A stretch of 64,000 nt of DNA from Bordetella ansorpii (GCF_900078315.1 NZ_FKBS01000013.1:215982-279981), one strand, 5' to 3'; shown: positions 27,981-37,889, numbered from the stretch's first letter. The notes: generated by a model from the sequence alone, not told the origin. Numbers and translations are program-made.

Positions 27981-29381
27981 ATGACCGCTACTTTTGCTGC
28001 TTATCCTGAAGGCTCGGCCGATGCCGGCGTTTCGTCCGGCGTTACGACTCAGGCTGTCCGGACGCTCGAAGCATTGCGCAGCGCGCAACCCTGCCTCTGG
28101 ACTCGGCCTGCGCAGCACCGAGGCGATCCCGCGTCCGCGCAGACCGGATTTCGTGCGGCATGGGTGGAGCAGGCGCAGGCGCGCTTCCAGCGCTTTGCCC
28201 CCTTGCTGGCCGAGCTCGCGCCCGAAACGGCCGCCAGCGGCGGCATCATCGAATCGCCGCTGCTGCGCGCCACGCACATGCAGGGGGCATTGCACCTGCC
28301 CACGCAGATGGGGACGCTGTACATCAAGGCCGATCATGGCCTGGCCGTGGCCGGGTCCATCAAGGCGCGCGGCGGTATCCACGAGGTGCTGGAGTTCGCC
28401 GAGACGCTGGCCTTGCGCGAACAACGGCTGCGGCCTGGCGACGACTACCGGGTCCTGAACACTCCCGCCGTACGCGCCTCGTTCGCCCGCCACCGCGTGG
28501 CGGTGGGGTCTACGGGCAACCTGGGCATGTCCATCGGCATCGCGGCCGCCCTGCTCGGGTTCCAGGCCGAGGTGCACATGTCCGCCGATGCCAAGGCCTG
28601 GAAGAAGGCACGGCTGCGTGCGCACGGCGTCAAGGTCATCGAGCACGCCGGCGACTATGCGCAGGCGGTGGCGGCCGGACGCGCGGCGGCCCAGGCCGAT
28701 CCGTTGACGCACTTCGTCGACGACGAGCGGTCCGCGTCGCTGTTCGCCGGTTACGCCGCGGCCGCGGAGCACCTGTGCGCGCAATTGCGCCAGGCCGGCG
28801 TGCAAGTGGACGCCGCGCACCCCCTGTTCGTCTATCTGCCCTGCGGCGTGGGCGGCGCGCCGGGCGGCATCGCCTACGGCCTGAAGCAGCGGCTGGGCGA
28901 GCACGTGCATTGCTTCTTCGCCGAGCCCGTGCAGTCGCCGTGTTTCCTGGTGGGGATGATGGCGCAGGGGGGCCTGCTGCCCGGCCTGCCGGCGTTGCCG
29001 TCGGTCTACGACATCGGCCTGCAGAATCGTACCGAGGCCGATGGCCTGGCGGTGCCCAGCGCCTCCGAACTCGCGTTGGCGGAAATGGCCACGCGGCTGG
29101 CCGGGGTCTATACCGTCGCCGATGAACGGCTGTTCGCCGACCTGTACCGCTTGTACGGCAGCGAAGGCCTGCGCATCGAGCCGTCCGCCGCCGCAGGCTT
29201 CAGCGGTCCGGGGATGCTGTGCGGCACCCCGGCGGGGCAGGCGTACCTGCGCGAACAGGGCCTGCTGGCGCACATGCCGCAGTCCACCCACCTGGCGTGG
29301 ACGACCGGGGGAAGCCTGGTGCCGCCTGATGAATTCGACGTATTCCTGAGCCGCGGCAAGTCAAGCGCGACCGTCCTCTGA
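27981..29381 (+). CDS. dsdA: D-serine ammonia-lyase (D-serine dehydratase)
   Basis: A 466-residue fold-type II PLP enzyme that deaminates D-serine to pyruvate and ammonia. The PLP lysine is K128 in '[15 protein letters not shown]', the DsdA signature. The phosphate-binding '[11 protein letters not shown]' and the tail '[13 protein letters not shown]' also fit DsdA, and the length matches the family. It lies divergently from a LysR regulator and upstream of a Bug binding protein and an amidase in the same direction. In E. coli dsdA is controlled by the LysR protein DsdC, so the local pairing is conventional even though the regulator here is not clearly DsdC. No strong Shine-Dalgarno precedes ATG 27981. 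Confidence 0.93.
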   Translation: MTATFAAYPEGSADAGVSSGVTTQAVRTLEALRSAQPCLWTRPAQHRGDPASAQTGFRAAWVEQAQARFQRFAPLLAELAPETAASGGIIESPLLRATHMQGALHLPTQMGTLYIKADHGLAVAGSIKARGGIHEVLEFAETLALREQRLRPGDDYRVLNTPAVRASFARHRVAVGSTGNLGMSIGIAAALLGFQAEVHMSADAKAWKKARLRAHGVKVIEHAGDYAQAVAAGRAAAQADPLTHFVDDERSASLFAGYAAAAEHLCAQLRQAGVQVDAAHPLFVYLPCGVGGAPGGIAYGLKQRLGEHVHCFFAEPVQSPCFLVGMMAQGGLLPGLPALPSVYDIGLQNRTEADGLAVPSASELALAEMATRLAGVYTVADERLFADLYRLYGSEGLRIEPSAAAGFSGPGMLCGTPAGQAYLREQGLLAHMPQSTHLAWTTGGSLVPPDEFDVFLSRGKSSATVL

Positions 29382-29432
29382 GCGCCCTGACCGGGCCTCT
29401 TTCATCCACCAGTACCTTTCGCACTTCCTGCC

Positions 29433-30413
29433 ATGAACCTTCGAACTCTCTTCGCCGCGGCTGGGTTGGCCGCGGCTTGTGTGGCCGCCGCTCCTGTCCT
29501 CGCGGCGGATGCCTATCCCGCCCGTCCCGTCACGCTGGTCGTGCCTTTCCCGCCTGGCGGGGCGACCGATGTCGTGGGCCGCGTGCTGGCCCAGGGGCTG
29601 AGCAAGCAACTGGGCCAGAGCGTGGTGGTCGAGAACCGCGCGGGCGCGGGCACCGTGATCGGCGCGTCCTATGTCGCGCGGTCCGCCCCGGACGGCTACA
29701 CGCTGCTGGTCAGCTCCGGCACGACCTTCACCATCAACCCGGTCGTGCGCAGCGACCTGGCCTACGATCCCATCAAGAGCTTCCAGCCGCTGGGCATCGT
29801 GGCGCGCACCGGCCTGATCCTGATCGCCAATGCCCAGGTGCCGGTGACCGATGTGGCATCGTTCCTGAAGTACGTGAAGTCGCCGTCGCGCGAGTCCACG
29901 CCCTACGGCTCGTTCGGCAGCGGCAGCACCGCCAACTTCGTGGGCGAGGCCTTCTCGTCGGCAGCCGGCCTCAAGCTCACGCACGTGCCCTACAAGGGCA
30001 GCGCGCCGGCGATGACGGACCTGATCGGCGGGCAGATTCCGTTCTCGGTCGATACCGTGGCGGCCGCCTTGCCGATGATCAAGAACGGCAAGATCAAGCC
30101 CGTGGCGGTGTCCAGCCCGCAACGCTCCAGCTTCCTGCCCGATGTGCCGACCTTTGCCGAACAAGGCTATCCGCAGATCGCCATGGACACCTGGCTGATG
30201 GTGGCCGCGCCGCAAGGCATTCCGGCCGACGTGAAGACCCGTCTGGAAAAGGCCCTGGCCGCGGTGGTGGCGGATGCCGCGACGCGCGACAGCCTGCAGG
30301 CGCAGGGCTTCGAGGTCGGCTTCCAGGATGCCGCGGCCGGCTCGGCGCTTATTGCCAGGGAACTGCCGCAGATGCGTGAGATCGCGCAGCGCGCCAACAT
30401 CAAGCTGGACTGA
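29433..30413 (+). CDS. Bug-family (TctC-like) periplasmic binding protein
   Basis: A 326-residue member of the Bordetella uptake gene family. It has a signal peptide ('AAPVLAADA' cleavage region, about residue 25), then the hallmark 'YPARPVTLVVPFPPGGATDV' and the 'IVENRAGAGTVIG'-type motif (seen as VVENRAGAGTVIG). Bug proteins bind small carboxylates, amides or amino acids in the periplasm, usually with TctAB-like permeases. None is encoded nearby, as is common for this very expanded family. It sits 51 bases after dsdA and 62 bases before an amidase, so its ligand may be an amide or D-amino-acid derivative. That is inference. Confidence 0.92.
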   Translation: MNLRTLFAAAGLAAACVAAAPVLAADAYPARPVTLVVPFPPGGATDVVGRVLAQGLSKQLGQSVVVENRAGAGTVIGASYVARSAPDGYTLLVSSGTTFTINPVVRSDLAYDPIKSFQPLGIVARTGLILIANAQVPVTDVASFLKYVKSPSRESTPYGSFGSGSTANFVGEAFSSAAGLKLTHVPYKGSAPAMTDLIGGQIPFSVDTVAAALPMIKNGKIKPVAVSSPQRSSFLPDVPTFAEQGYPQIAMDTWLMVAAPQGIPADVKTRLEKALAAVVADAATRDSLQAQGFEVGFQDAAAGSALIARELPQMREIAQRANIKLD

Positions 30414-30475
30414 TTCATCGTCCCGCGCCATGCGGCCTGTCGCGGCATGGCGCGATAACGGAAAGGAGACTCCGA

Positions 30476-31999
30476 ATGTCGTCGAACTCATCCCTGGTCG
30501 GCCTGGATGCCATCGAACTGCGGCGCCTGATCGGCACGCGCCAGGTATCGCCCGTCGAACTGCTCGAGGCCTGCATCGAGCGCATCGCGGCGATCAATCC
30601 CTACATCAATGCCGTCACCGCCACGGCGTACGAGCGTGCGCGCGCCGAGGCGCGGGCGGCCGAACAGGCCGTCATGCGCGGCGATGCGCTGGGGCTGCTG
30701 CACGGCCTGCCGATGGGCGTGAAAGACCTGGAACCCACCGCCGGCCTGCTGACCACGTACGGTTCGGCGATCCATCGCGGCAATGTGCCCACGCAGGACG
30801 TGACGCTGGTCGCCCGTCTGCGGCAGGCCGGCGCCATCGTCACGGCCAAGACGAACGTGCCGGAGATGGGCGCGGGCGCGAATTCGCGCAATACGGTGTG
30901 GGGCGCCACGGGCAATCCGTTCAATCCCAACCTGAATGCGGGCGGGTCGTCCGGCGGGTCGGCCGCGGCATTGGCCAGCGACATGCTGCCCGTGTGCACC
31001 GGCTCGGATACCGGCGGCTCGCTGCGCATCCCGGCCGCGAAGTGCGGCGTGGTCGGATTCCGCCCGTCGCCGGGTGTGGTGCCCAGTGTGCGCAAGCTGC
31101 TGGGCTGGACGCCGATCTCGGTGGTGGGCCCCATGGGGCGCACGGTGGCCGACGCCTGCCTGCAGTTGGCCGCCAGCGCGGGGATGGATGCGGGCGATCC
31201 CCTGAGCTATCCGCTCGATCCGCTGTCTTTCCTGCAGCCCGGCCGTGCCGATCTCGGCCGGTTGCGCGTGGCCTATACCGAGGACTTCGGCGTGTGCGAC
31301 GTGGACGAAGGCATCCGTGCCACCTTCCGTGCCAAGATCGATGCCATGCGCCATCTGTTCCGCACCTGCGATGCGGTGCCGTTCGACATGGCGGATGCCC
31401 ACGGATGCTTCGACGTGCTGCGCGCGGAATCCTTCGTGGCGGGCATGCGCGATGCGTACGAGAAGGATCCCGCCAGCCTGGGGCCCAACACCCGCGCCAA
31501 CTACGAGATGGGCGCGGCGATGAGCCTGAAGGACAGCGCCTGGGCGCAGGCCGCGCAGACCCGTCTGATCAAGCAGTTTCAGTCCGTGTATGCGGATTAC
31601 GACCTGGTGCTGTCCCCCACGACGCCGGTATCGCCGTTCCCCTGGACGCAGCTGTATGCCGACACGGTCGGCGGGCTCAAGCAGGAGAACTACTACCGCT
31701 GGCTGGCCCTGACGTACGTCATCACGCTGACCACGCATCCGGCGATCTCGCTGCCCTGCGGACGCGACCACAAGGGTATGCCGTTCGGCCTTCAAGTGGT
31801 TGGCCGCTTCCGTGGCGACCATGATCTGCTGGCGGCGGCCCAGGCCATGGAGCAGGCGTTCGCGGCCTCGGAAGTGCTGGCGCGCCCGCGGCCCGACTTG
31901 TCCGGATTGACCCATGCCGAACCCGCGTTGACGTCCATCGTCACCACGCCGCCGATCCTGGATGGCGCGGGCGGCGGCCAGGCGGTGTCGGCCGTCTGA
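30476..31999 (+). CDS. Amidase-signature family hydrolase
   Basis: A 507-residue amidase with an intact Ser-cisSer-Lys triad. Lys is K83 in 'GVKDLEPT', the cis-Ser is S158 in 'GGSSGGSAAAL', and the nucleophile is S182 in 'GSDTGGSLRIPA'. The spacings (99 and 24 residues) equal those of characterised members. It hydrolyses an amide to a carboxylate and ammonia in the cytoplasm; the substrate is not inferable from the triad. A good Shine-Dalgarno (AAGGAG, 30463-30468) precedes the ATG. The GatA alternative is unlikely, since no GatB or GatC gene is nearby and the context is catabolic. Confidence 0.92.
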   Translation: MSSNSSLVGLDAIELRRLIGTRQVSPVELLEACIERIAAINPYINAVTATAYERARAEARAAEQAVMRGDALGLLHGLPMGVKDLEPTAGLLTTYGSAIHRGNVPTQDVTLVARLRQAGAIVTAKTNVPEMGAGANSRNTVWGATGNPFNPNLNAGGSSGGSAAALASDMLPVCTGSDTGGSLRIPAAKCGVVGFRPSPGVVPSVRKLLGWTPISVVGPMGRTVADACLQLAASAGMDAGDPLSYPLDPLSFLQPGRADLGRLRVAYTEDFGVCDVDEGIRATFRAKIDAMRHLFRTCDAVPFDMADAHGCFDVLRAESFVAGMRDAYEKDPASLGPNTRANYEMGAAMSLKDSAWAQAAQTRLIKQFQSVYADYDLVLSPTTPVSPFPWTQLYADTVGGLKQENYYRWLALTYVITLTTHPAISLPCGRDHKGMPFGLQVVGRFRGDHDLLAAAQAMEQAFAASEVLARPRPDLSGLTHAEPALTSIVTTPPILDGAGGGQAVSAV

Positions 32000-32047
32000 T
32001 CGGCCTGGTCCGCCCGATGCGCGGGCGGCGCGCGGCGGCCGGGCAGG

Positions 32048-32965
32048 TCATTGCGGTTTGGCGAACAACGGCAGGCGCGATTCGATCCGCAGCAGCAGCT
32101 CCGCGGCGGCCGTGGACAGCGGCCGCCCCAGGCGGACCATCAGTTGCATTTCCGCCTGCCGCATCAGCGGATGGTCGATGGGTACGAGCACCAGATCGCC
32201 GTTGGCCAGCTCGGGGCCCCCGCCCAGGTTCGCCATCAGCACGACGCCAGCGCCACTCAGCGCATATTGGCGCAGCACGCCCAGCGAGTTGGTGGTCAAC
32301 GCGGGAGACAGGTGGATCTTCTCGCTGAACTCCAGCATGTCCACGATACGCCGTAACCCGTAAGGGGCCGTCATCAGCGCCAGCGGATAGCGCAGCAGCT
32401 CTGCGGGCGCGATGCCCTTGCGGCGCCGCGCCAGCGGGTGCCCCGCCCGGACCAGTACGCCGACGGGAATATGGCGGCGCGCCCGGATGCGGACGTCGGG
32501 ATGCGAGGGCGGATTGAAGGCCAGCCCGATGTGCGCGCGGTCGGTACGCACCATTTCGACGACTTCGTCGACCGACGCCGTATTGATGCCGATGCGGATG
32601 TTTGGAAACTCGAGGCAATAGGGGCCCAGCACGTGCGTCATGAGAGGCTCGATCATGCCTTCGCTCAGGCTGATGTCGACGTGTCCCCGGCGCATGCCGC
32701 GCAGCGCCTGCAGTCGATCCTGCAGGTGTTCGTGCTGTGCGCGATAACCGCGCAGAAACTCCTCCAGCATCTCGGCGGCCTCGGTGGGTACCAGGCCGCG
32801 CGCGCGGCGCTCGAACAAGGGCAGGCCGACCTCCTGTTCCAGCAACTGGATCTGGCGGCTGATCACCGAGGCCGACATGTCCAGTTTCTCGGCCGCGCCG
32901 CGCACCGATCCGCACACGATGACTTCGTGCATGTAGCGCAGCCTCGCTTGATTCAGTTCCTGCAT
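32048..32965 (-). CDS. LysR-type regulator next to MFS/M81 unit
   Basis: A 305-residue LysR-family regulator. The N-terminal helix-turn-helix contains 'LDMSASVISRQIQLLEQEVG', and the effector-binding part includes 'ALSGAGVVLMANLGGG'. It is convergent with the amidase gene and divergent from the MFS carrier, leaving a 138-base shared control region. That region contains a GTTGT-CC-ACAAC inverted repeat at 33032-33043. The likely targets are the MFS and M81 peptidase genes. The effector is unknown. Confidence 0.92.
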   Translation of the reverse strand: MQELNQARLRYMHEVIVCGSVRGAAEKLDMSASVISRQIQLLEQEVGLPLFERRARGLVPTEAAEMLEEFLRGYRAQHEHLQDRLQALRGMRRGHVDISLSEGMIEPLMTHVLGPYCLEFPNIRIGINTASVDEVVEMVRTDRAHIGLAFNPPSHPDVRIRARRHIPVGVLVRAGHPLARRRKGIAPAELLRYPLALMTAPYGLRRIVDMLEFSEKIHLSPALTTNSLGVLRQYALSGAGVVLMANLGGGPELANGDLVLVPIDHPLMRQAEMQLMVRLGRPLSTAAAELLLRIESRLPLFAKPQ

Positions 32966-33103
32966 GGAGCGCGTCCCGGTGCCTTGGTGGCGAGTGTTGC
33001 TTGAAAGCGAACGATAAGTTCAGATCGCGCCGTTGTCCACAACGCAGGGGTCTGCGAGCATTGCCTTGCCACAAGCAATTACTACGACACAAGGGAAACT
33101 CAG

Positions 33104-34420
33104 ATGACACTCGGCATTTCGATGTCCGGGACGCAGGGCGCGCGCACTGCCGCCGACCTGTCCGGCCTGTACCGCAAGATCAGTTGGCGCCTGCTGCCAT
33201 TGCTGCTGCTCTGTTATTCGTTCGCCTACCTGGACCGCGTCAACATCGGCTTCGCCAAGTTGCAGATGCAGGCCGACGTGGGGCTGTCCGATGCCGCCTA
33301 TGGCCTGGGGGCCGGCATCTTCTTCCTGGGCTACGTCCTGTTCGAGATCCCGAGCAATCTGCTGCTGGTGCGCGTGGGCGCGCGCCGGACCATCTGCCGC
33401 ATCATGGTGCTCTGGGGCCTGACTTCGGCCTGCATGCTGTTCGTGCGGGACGAATACAGCTTTTACGCGTTGCGCTTCCTGCTGGGTGTGTTCGAGGCGG
33501 GCTTCGCGCCCGGCATGATCTTCTATCTGACGTATTGGTACTCCAGCCGGCGCATGGCGGGTGTCATGGCGGTCGTGATGTGCGCCGGGCCGCTGGGCGG
33601 CATGCTCGGCGGGCCCCTGTCCGCGTGGATCATGACGCGTTTCAGCGGCGCGCACGGCCTGGACGGCTGGCAGTGGATGTTCCTGCTGGAAGGGCTGCCG
33701 TGCGTGCTGCTGGGCGTGGCGGCGTTCTTCGGCCTGGCCGACCGGCCCGAACAGGCGAACTGGCTGTCCGCCCGCGAACGGGCGTTGCTCGCGGACGATC
33801 TGCGCCAGCGGCAGGACACGCACAGCACGCATGCGTTTCGTGACGTGTTGCGCGACCCTGGCATCTACGCGCTGGCCATTCCGTATTTCTGCCTGATCAG
33901 CGGCATCTATGCCGTGAGCTTCTGGCTGCCCACCCTGCTGCAGGCGGCGGGCATACGCGACACCATGCAGATCGGGATCTGGTCGGCGGTGCCGTACGTC
34001 GCCGCCATCGCCGCGATGTTCCTGCTGTCGCGCCGCTCGGACCGCCTGCGCGAACGGCGCTGGCACGTGGCCGCGCCGGCCATCGTCGCCGGTGTGTCGC
34101 TGGCCGCGGCCCTGGCCACGCCGCAGTACTTCGTTCTGTCCATGGCGTTGCTGGTGCTGGCGACCGCACTGATGTGGGCGGCGTACACCGTGTTCTGGGC
34201 CGTGCCGTCGCAGCACCTGAAGGGGCCCGCCGCGGCGGGGGGCATCGCCTTGATCAACAGTATCGGCCTGCTGGGCGGCTTTGCCAGCCCGACGCTGATC
34301 GGCTGGGTGAAGACCGCGACGCAGTCGCTCAACGGCGGGCTTTACGTGATCTCGGGCCTGCTGATCGTGGGCGTGCTGCCCATTCTGTTCACCCGTCACG
34401 CCCGCGTACAACAAGGATGA
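33104..34420 (+). CDS. MFS transporter, anion:cation symporter type
   Basis: A 438-residue major-facilitator protein with about twelve hydrophobic segments. The family marker 'YLDRVNIGFAKLQM' in the first helix/loop and 'FEIPSNLLLVRVGARRTI' between helices 2 and 3 place it with the ACS/phthalate-permease group, which imports organic anions. The start ATG 33104 follows AAGGGAA. It ends seven bases before the M81 peptidase gene, so the two are one operon. The imported compound may therefore be the peptidase substrate or a related acid. Confidence 0.9.
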   Translation: MTLGISMSGTQGARTAADLSGLYRKISWRLLPLLLLCYSFAYLDRVNIGFAKLQMQADVGLSDAAYGLGAGIFFLGYVLFEIPSNLLLVRVGARRTICRIMVLWGLTSACMLFVRDEYSFYALRFLLGVFEAGFAPGMIFYLTYWYSSRRMAGVMAVVMCAGPLGGMLGGPLSAWIMTRFSGAHGLDGWQWMFLLEGLPCVLLGVAAFFGLADRPEQANWLSARERALLADDLRQRQDTHSTHAFRDVLRDPGIYALAIPYFCLISGIYAVSFWLPTLLQAAGIRDTMQIGIWSAVPYVAAIAAMFLLSRRSDRLRERRWHVAAPAIVAGVSLAAALATPQYFVLSMALLVLATALMWAAYTVFWAVPSQHLKGPAAAGGIALINSIGLLGGFASPTLIGWVKTATQSLNGGLYVISGLLIVGVLPILFTRHARVQQG

Positions 34421-34427
34421 TGTTCCG

Positions 34428-35939
34428 ATGAAGATTCTCGTGGCCGGTTTCCAGCACGAAACCAATACGTTCGCGCCCAGCCGGGCAGCCTATGCCAACT
34501 TCGTGCGTGGCGAAGGGTTCCCCGCGATGACGCGCGGCGCCGACATGCTGGCGTTCGCCGGCATCAACATCCCGGCGGGCGGCTTCATCCGGGCCGCGCA
34601 GGCGGCCGGGCACACCGTCGAGCCCGTCATCTGGGCAGCCGCCAGTCCCTGCGCGCACGTCGAGCAGGATGCCTTCGAGCGCATCTGCGGCGAGATTCTC
34701 GACGCGGCCCGCCGTCTCGCGTACGACGCCATCTATCTGGACTTGCACGGCGCGATGGTGACGGAAGCGCACGACGATGGCGAGGGCGAACTGCTGGCCC
34801 GGTTGCGCGCGTGCGTCGGGCCGGAGATGCCGATCGTGGCCAGTCTGGACCTGCACGCCAACGTTACGCCGCGAATGCTGGAGGAAGCCAGTGGACTGGT
34901 CGCGTATCGCACGTATCCGCATGTGGATATGGCCGGCGCGGGCGAACGCGCCCTTCACTTGCTGCAACAGGTGCGGGCTGCCGGTGGCCGCCTGCACTCG
35001 CGCTCTGTGCGCCTGCCGTTCCTGATTCCCATCAATGGCATGTGCACGATGGTCGAGCCCGCGCGATCCGTCTATACCCGGCTGGAGGCGCTGGAGAGAC
35101 GGCCGGGCGTTGCCTGCATGTCCTTCACGCCAGGGTTTCCGGCCGCTGATTTTCCGGGATGCGGGCCGGTCGTGTGGGCGCATGGCGATGATCCCCGGGC
35201 GGTCGAGGCGGTGACGCAGGAGCTGGCCGCGCTGGTCAACCAGGCCGAACCGCATTGGATGGTGCCGTTCCTGGAGCCGGCCGAGGCGGTTCGCCAGGCG
35301 CAGGCGCTGGCGCGCGAGGCGGACCGGCCGGTGGTCATCGCCGATACGCAGGACAATCCCGGCGCGGGCGGAGACTCGAACACGACGGGCATGCTGCGGG
35401 CCTTGATAGAGGCCGATGCCCAGGATGCGGCGTTGGGCCTGCTCTGGGATCCCGACGCCGTGCAGGCGGCCGTCCGCGCGGGCGTGGGCCAGCGCCTGAC
35501 CGTGCCGTTGGGTGGACGATCGGGGGTGCCGGGAGACGAACCGCTGACGGCCGAATTCGTCGTCGAGCACCTGGGGGACGGCAAATGCCGTTTCGACGGT
35601 CCGATGATGCACGGCGTGCAGGCCGACGTCGGGCCGGTCGCCTGCCTGCGCCATGGGGGAGTGCGCGTGGTGGTGAGCGCCGGCAAGTCGCAGATGCTGG
35701 ACCGCAATCTCTTTCGCACGGGCAATGTCCAGCCGGAGCGCATGAAGATTCTGGTGGTGAAGAGTTCGGTGCATTTCCGCGCCGATTTCCAGCCCATGGC
35801 GCATGCGGTGCTGGTCGCCAAGGCGCCTGGCCCGATGCGTGCCGACAGCGCCGATCTGCCCTGGACGCGCCTGGCGCCCGGGATGCGTGTGCGGCCGATG
35901 GGCGAACCTTTCGCACCGCTCGATCGGGATGTCGCATAG
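34428..35939 (+). CDS. M81 family (MlrC-like) metallopeptidase
   Basis: A 503-residue protein beginning 'MKILVAGFQHETNTFAP', the M81/microcystinase C signature. Probable metal ligands are seen in 'QHETN', 'YLDLHGAMVTE' and 'SLDLHANVTPRM', and 'DTQDNPGAGGDSNTTGM' is a conserved block near residue 305. MlrC proteins cleave linear peptides after the MlrA and MlrB steps in microcystin degraders. Homologues without mlrA and mlrB are common in soil proteobacteria and of unknown substrate. No mlrA or mlrB is visible here. It is cotranscribed with the MFS carrier. Confidence 0.9.
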   Translation: MKILVAGFQHETNTFAPSRAAYANFVRGEGFPAMTRGADMLAFAGINIPAGGFIRAAQAAGHTVEPVIWAAASPCAHVEQDAFERICGEILDAARRLAYDAIYLDLHGAMVTEAHDDGEGELLARLRACVGPEMPIVASLDLHANVTPRMLEEASGLVAYRTYPHVDMAGAGERALHLLQQVRAAGGRLHSRSVRLPFLIPINGMCTMVEPARSVYTRLEALERRPGVACMSFTPGFPAADFPGCGPVVWAHGDDPRAVEAVTQELAALVNQAEPHWMVPFLEPAEAVRQAQALAREADRPVVIADTQDNPGAGGDSNTTGMLRALIEADAQDAALGLLWDPDAVQAAVRAGVGQRLTVPLGGRSGVPGDEPLTAEFVVEHLGDGKCRFDGPMMHGVQADVGPVACLRHGGVRVVVSAGKSQMLDRNLFRTGNVQPERMKILVVKSSVHFRADFQPMAHAVLVAKAPGPMRADSADLPWTRLAPGMRVRPMGEPFAPLDRDVA

Positions 35940-36052
35940 GTAGAAACCGAAGGGGCATATTCATGCACTGCCCGTCCCCGGACAGGCGGGGAGGGGACAT
36001 GATGCAGGCAGGGCGGATGCTTCCTTCCGCCCGCGTGCATCAGGAGAACCGC

Positions 36053-36499
36053 ATGAATCCCTTTATCCAAGAACCCATCGCGCGACCCCATACCGAAACG
36101 TGCCGCTTCGTCGCGCGGATTCCCGCTGCCGGCCGGCCCACGCGCCGCCTGCTTGTCCGCACGGTGGGCCGGCTGGCCGTGGCGGGCTCGCTGGGCCTGG
36201 CGGCGTGGCCCGCCAGTGCGCTGGACGTGAATACCGCCAACGCCGAGCAGCTCGAAACGTTGCGCGGCGTGGGGCCGCGCATGGCCCGGACCATCGTGCA
36301 GGAACGCACGCGCGGCGGACGCTTCGAATCCCTGGAAGACCTGTCGGACCGCGTGCGCGGCATCGGCCCGAAGCGGGTGCAAGCCCTGCAGGCGGCGGGG
36401 CTTGCGGTGGGGCCGGACGTCGGCTCGGCCGCCCGGCCGTCGATGGCGTCGGCGCCGGGGAATGCGGGCGCGCAACGGCGGCCGGCGGCGGGCAAGTAG
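36053..36499 (+). CDS. ComEA-like helix-hairpin-helix protein
   Basis: A 148-residue protein with an N-terminal hydrophobic or signal region (residues ~35-62, 'GSLGLAAWPASA'). A ComEA-type HhH pair follows: 'LDVNTANAEQLETLRGVG', then 'IGPKRVQALQAAGL'. ComEA proteins bind double-stranded DNA in the periplasm during natural transformation. AGGAG at 36042 fixes the start at ATG 36053; the preceding residues in frame are not credible. The signal region is unusually long, and 'TRRLLVRTVGR' is arginine-rich, which may be only a long n-region. No other competence gene is present. Confidence 0.82.
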   Translation: MNPFIQEPIARPHTETCRFVARIPAAGRPTRRLLVRTVGRLAVAGSLGLAAWPASALDVNTANAEQLETLRGVGPRMARTIVQERTRGGRFESLEDLSDRVRGIGPKRVQALQAAGLAVGPDVGSAARPSMASAPGNAGAQRRPAAGK

Positions 36500-36611
36500 C
36501 ACGGGCCGGCCCCGGCCGAATTGCGGGAGTTGGTCTTAATTTGCGCCTGCGCGCAGAAATTTGGCTCAGGACTGGCATAAAAACTGGTCCTGAGCCCGAG
36601 AGGGAGCCAGA

Positions 36612-36788
36612 TTGGAAAAGACCTTGGACATCGCCAAACTTGAAGCGGACATCGCAAAGCTGATTGCCGAGAGCATGAAACTGCACGCGGAAACCTGCAA
36701 GATGAATCGAGAACGTGCGTGGTATCCGGTGGTGGTCGGGGCTGCGGTGGCAACGGCTTTCATCGCATTTGCAAAGCTGTTCGTCTGA
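36612..36788 (+). CDS. 58-residue membrane peptide with TTG start
   Basis: The frame TTG 36612 to TGA 36788 encodes an amphipathic, heptad-like N-terminal helix ('KLEADIAKLIAES' and 'KLHAETCKMNRER'). A single transmembrane helix ('WYPVVVGAAVATAFIAF') and a lysine near the end follow. GGAG lies five bases upstream of the TTG, which makes this start convincing despite being non-ATG. Short proteins with the same plan (coiled coil, RERxWYP junction, glycine/alanine TM helix) are common in beta- and gamma-proteobacteria, with no known function. It lies alone between comEA and cysM. Confidence 0.72.
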   Translation: MEKTLDIAKLEADIAKLIAESMKLHAETCKMNRERAWYPVVVGAAVATAFIAFAKLFV

Positions 36789-36950
36789 TGGCCGTCCGCA
36801 ACGGCGGAGGCGGCCGAATCGTTGTCATCGCCGCTCGTTGGCCGGCGGGCGGCAACGGTACGCCGTGTATTTGCCGCGTGCTCGCCGTCCACCGCCGTGT
36901 CCCTGGCGCCAGCGCGGCCATTTCGCCCGATGTTGCGCCGCGGAGTTATC

Positions 36951-37880
36951 ATGCCCCGCATGGATCCGATCACCTACCCCACCATCGAGCAAACCGTCGG
37001 CAATACGCCGCTGGTTCGTCTGCAACGCATTCCCGGCGATGCCGGGCAGCCTCGCGGCAACGTCATCCTGGCCAAGCTGGAGGGCAACAACCCGGCCGGT
37101 TCGGTGAAGGACCGCCCCGCGCTGTCGATGATCCTGCGCGCCGAGCAGCGCGGCGAGATCCGTCCGGGCGACACGCTGATCGAGGCCACCAGCGGCAACA
37201 CCGGCATCGCGCTGGCCATGACGGCCGCCATGCGCGGCTACCGCATGATCCTCATCATGCCGGACAACCTGTCGGTCGAGCGCCGCGCCGCCATGACGGC
37301 CTATGGCGCGCAACTGATCCTGACGCCCGCCGACAAGGGCGGCATGGAGTACGCCCGCGACCTGGCCACCGAGATGCAGTCCGAAGGCAAGGGCAAGGTG
37401 CTGGACCAGTTCGCCAATCCCGACAATCCCCAGGCCCATATCGACGGCACCGGCCCCGAGCTGTGGACCCAGACGGGCGGACGGATCACCCATTTCGTCA
37501 GCGCCATGGGCACCACGGGCACCATCATGGGCGTGTCCGCCTACCTGAAGTCGCAGAACCCGGCCATCCAGGTGGTGGGTGCGCAGCCGGCCGAAGGCTC
37601 GCAGATCCCCGGCATCCGCAAGTGGCCCGAGGCCTATCTGCCCAAGATATTCGACCGCAGCCGGGTGGACGCCTACGAGTCCATCGAGCAGAGCGAGGCC
37701 GAGACCATGGCGCGCCGCCTGGCTGCCGAAGAGGGCATCTTCGGCGGCATTTCCTCGGCTGGCGCGCTGGTCGCCGCGCTGCGCGTGGCGCAGCGGGTCG
37801 AGAACGCCACCATCGTATTCATCGTCTGTGACCGCGGCGACCGCTACCTCTCCACCGGCGTGTTCGACGCGCCGGCCTGA
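36951..37880 (+). CDS. cysM: Cysteine synthase B
   Basis: A 309-residue fold-type II PLP enzyme joining O-acetylserine and sulfide (or thiosulfate) to make cysteine or S-sulfocysteine. The PLP lysine is K53 in 'GNNPAGSVKDRPAL'; 'EATSGNTGIALA' binds the substrate and 'SAMGTTGTIMG' the PLP phosphate. 'RPAL' after the lysine, rather than 'RIAL', favours CysM over CysK. The start at ATG 36951 has CGGAG upstream; a second ATG at 36960 is possible. It converges with mltB. The sulfate operon that feeds this step lies 13 kb away in the same window. Confidence 0.93.
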   Translation: MPRMDPITYPTIEQTVGNTPLVRLQRIPGDAGQPRGNVILAKLEGNNPAGSVKDRPALSMILRAEQRGEIRPGDTLIEATSGNTGIALAMTAAMRGYRMILIMPDNLSVERRAAMTAYGAQLILTPADKGGMEYARDLATEMQSEGKGKVLDQFANPDNPQAHIDGTGPELWTQTGGRITHFVSAMGTTGTIMGVSAYLKSQNPAIQVVGAQPAEGSQIPGIRKWPEAYLPKIFDRSRVDAYESIEQSEAETMARRLAAEEGIFGGISSAGALVAALRVAQRVENATIVFIVCDRGDRYLSTGVFDAPA

Positions 37881-37889
37881 GCGCAACCG

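Noticed and set aside
33032-33043. GTTGT-CC-ACAAC inverted repeat as operator of the second LysR gene
   Set aside because: Arms are only five bases, do not fit T-N11-A well, and similar short repeats are expected by chance; kept only as a mention in the gene entry.
34428-35939. Microcystin degradation cluster
   Set aside because: Only the MlrC-like M81 gene is present; no mlrA, mlrB or mlrD counterparts are visible, and the family is broad.
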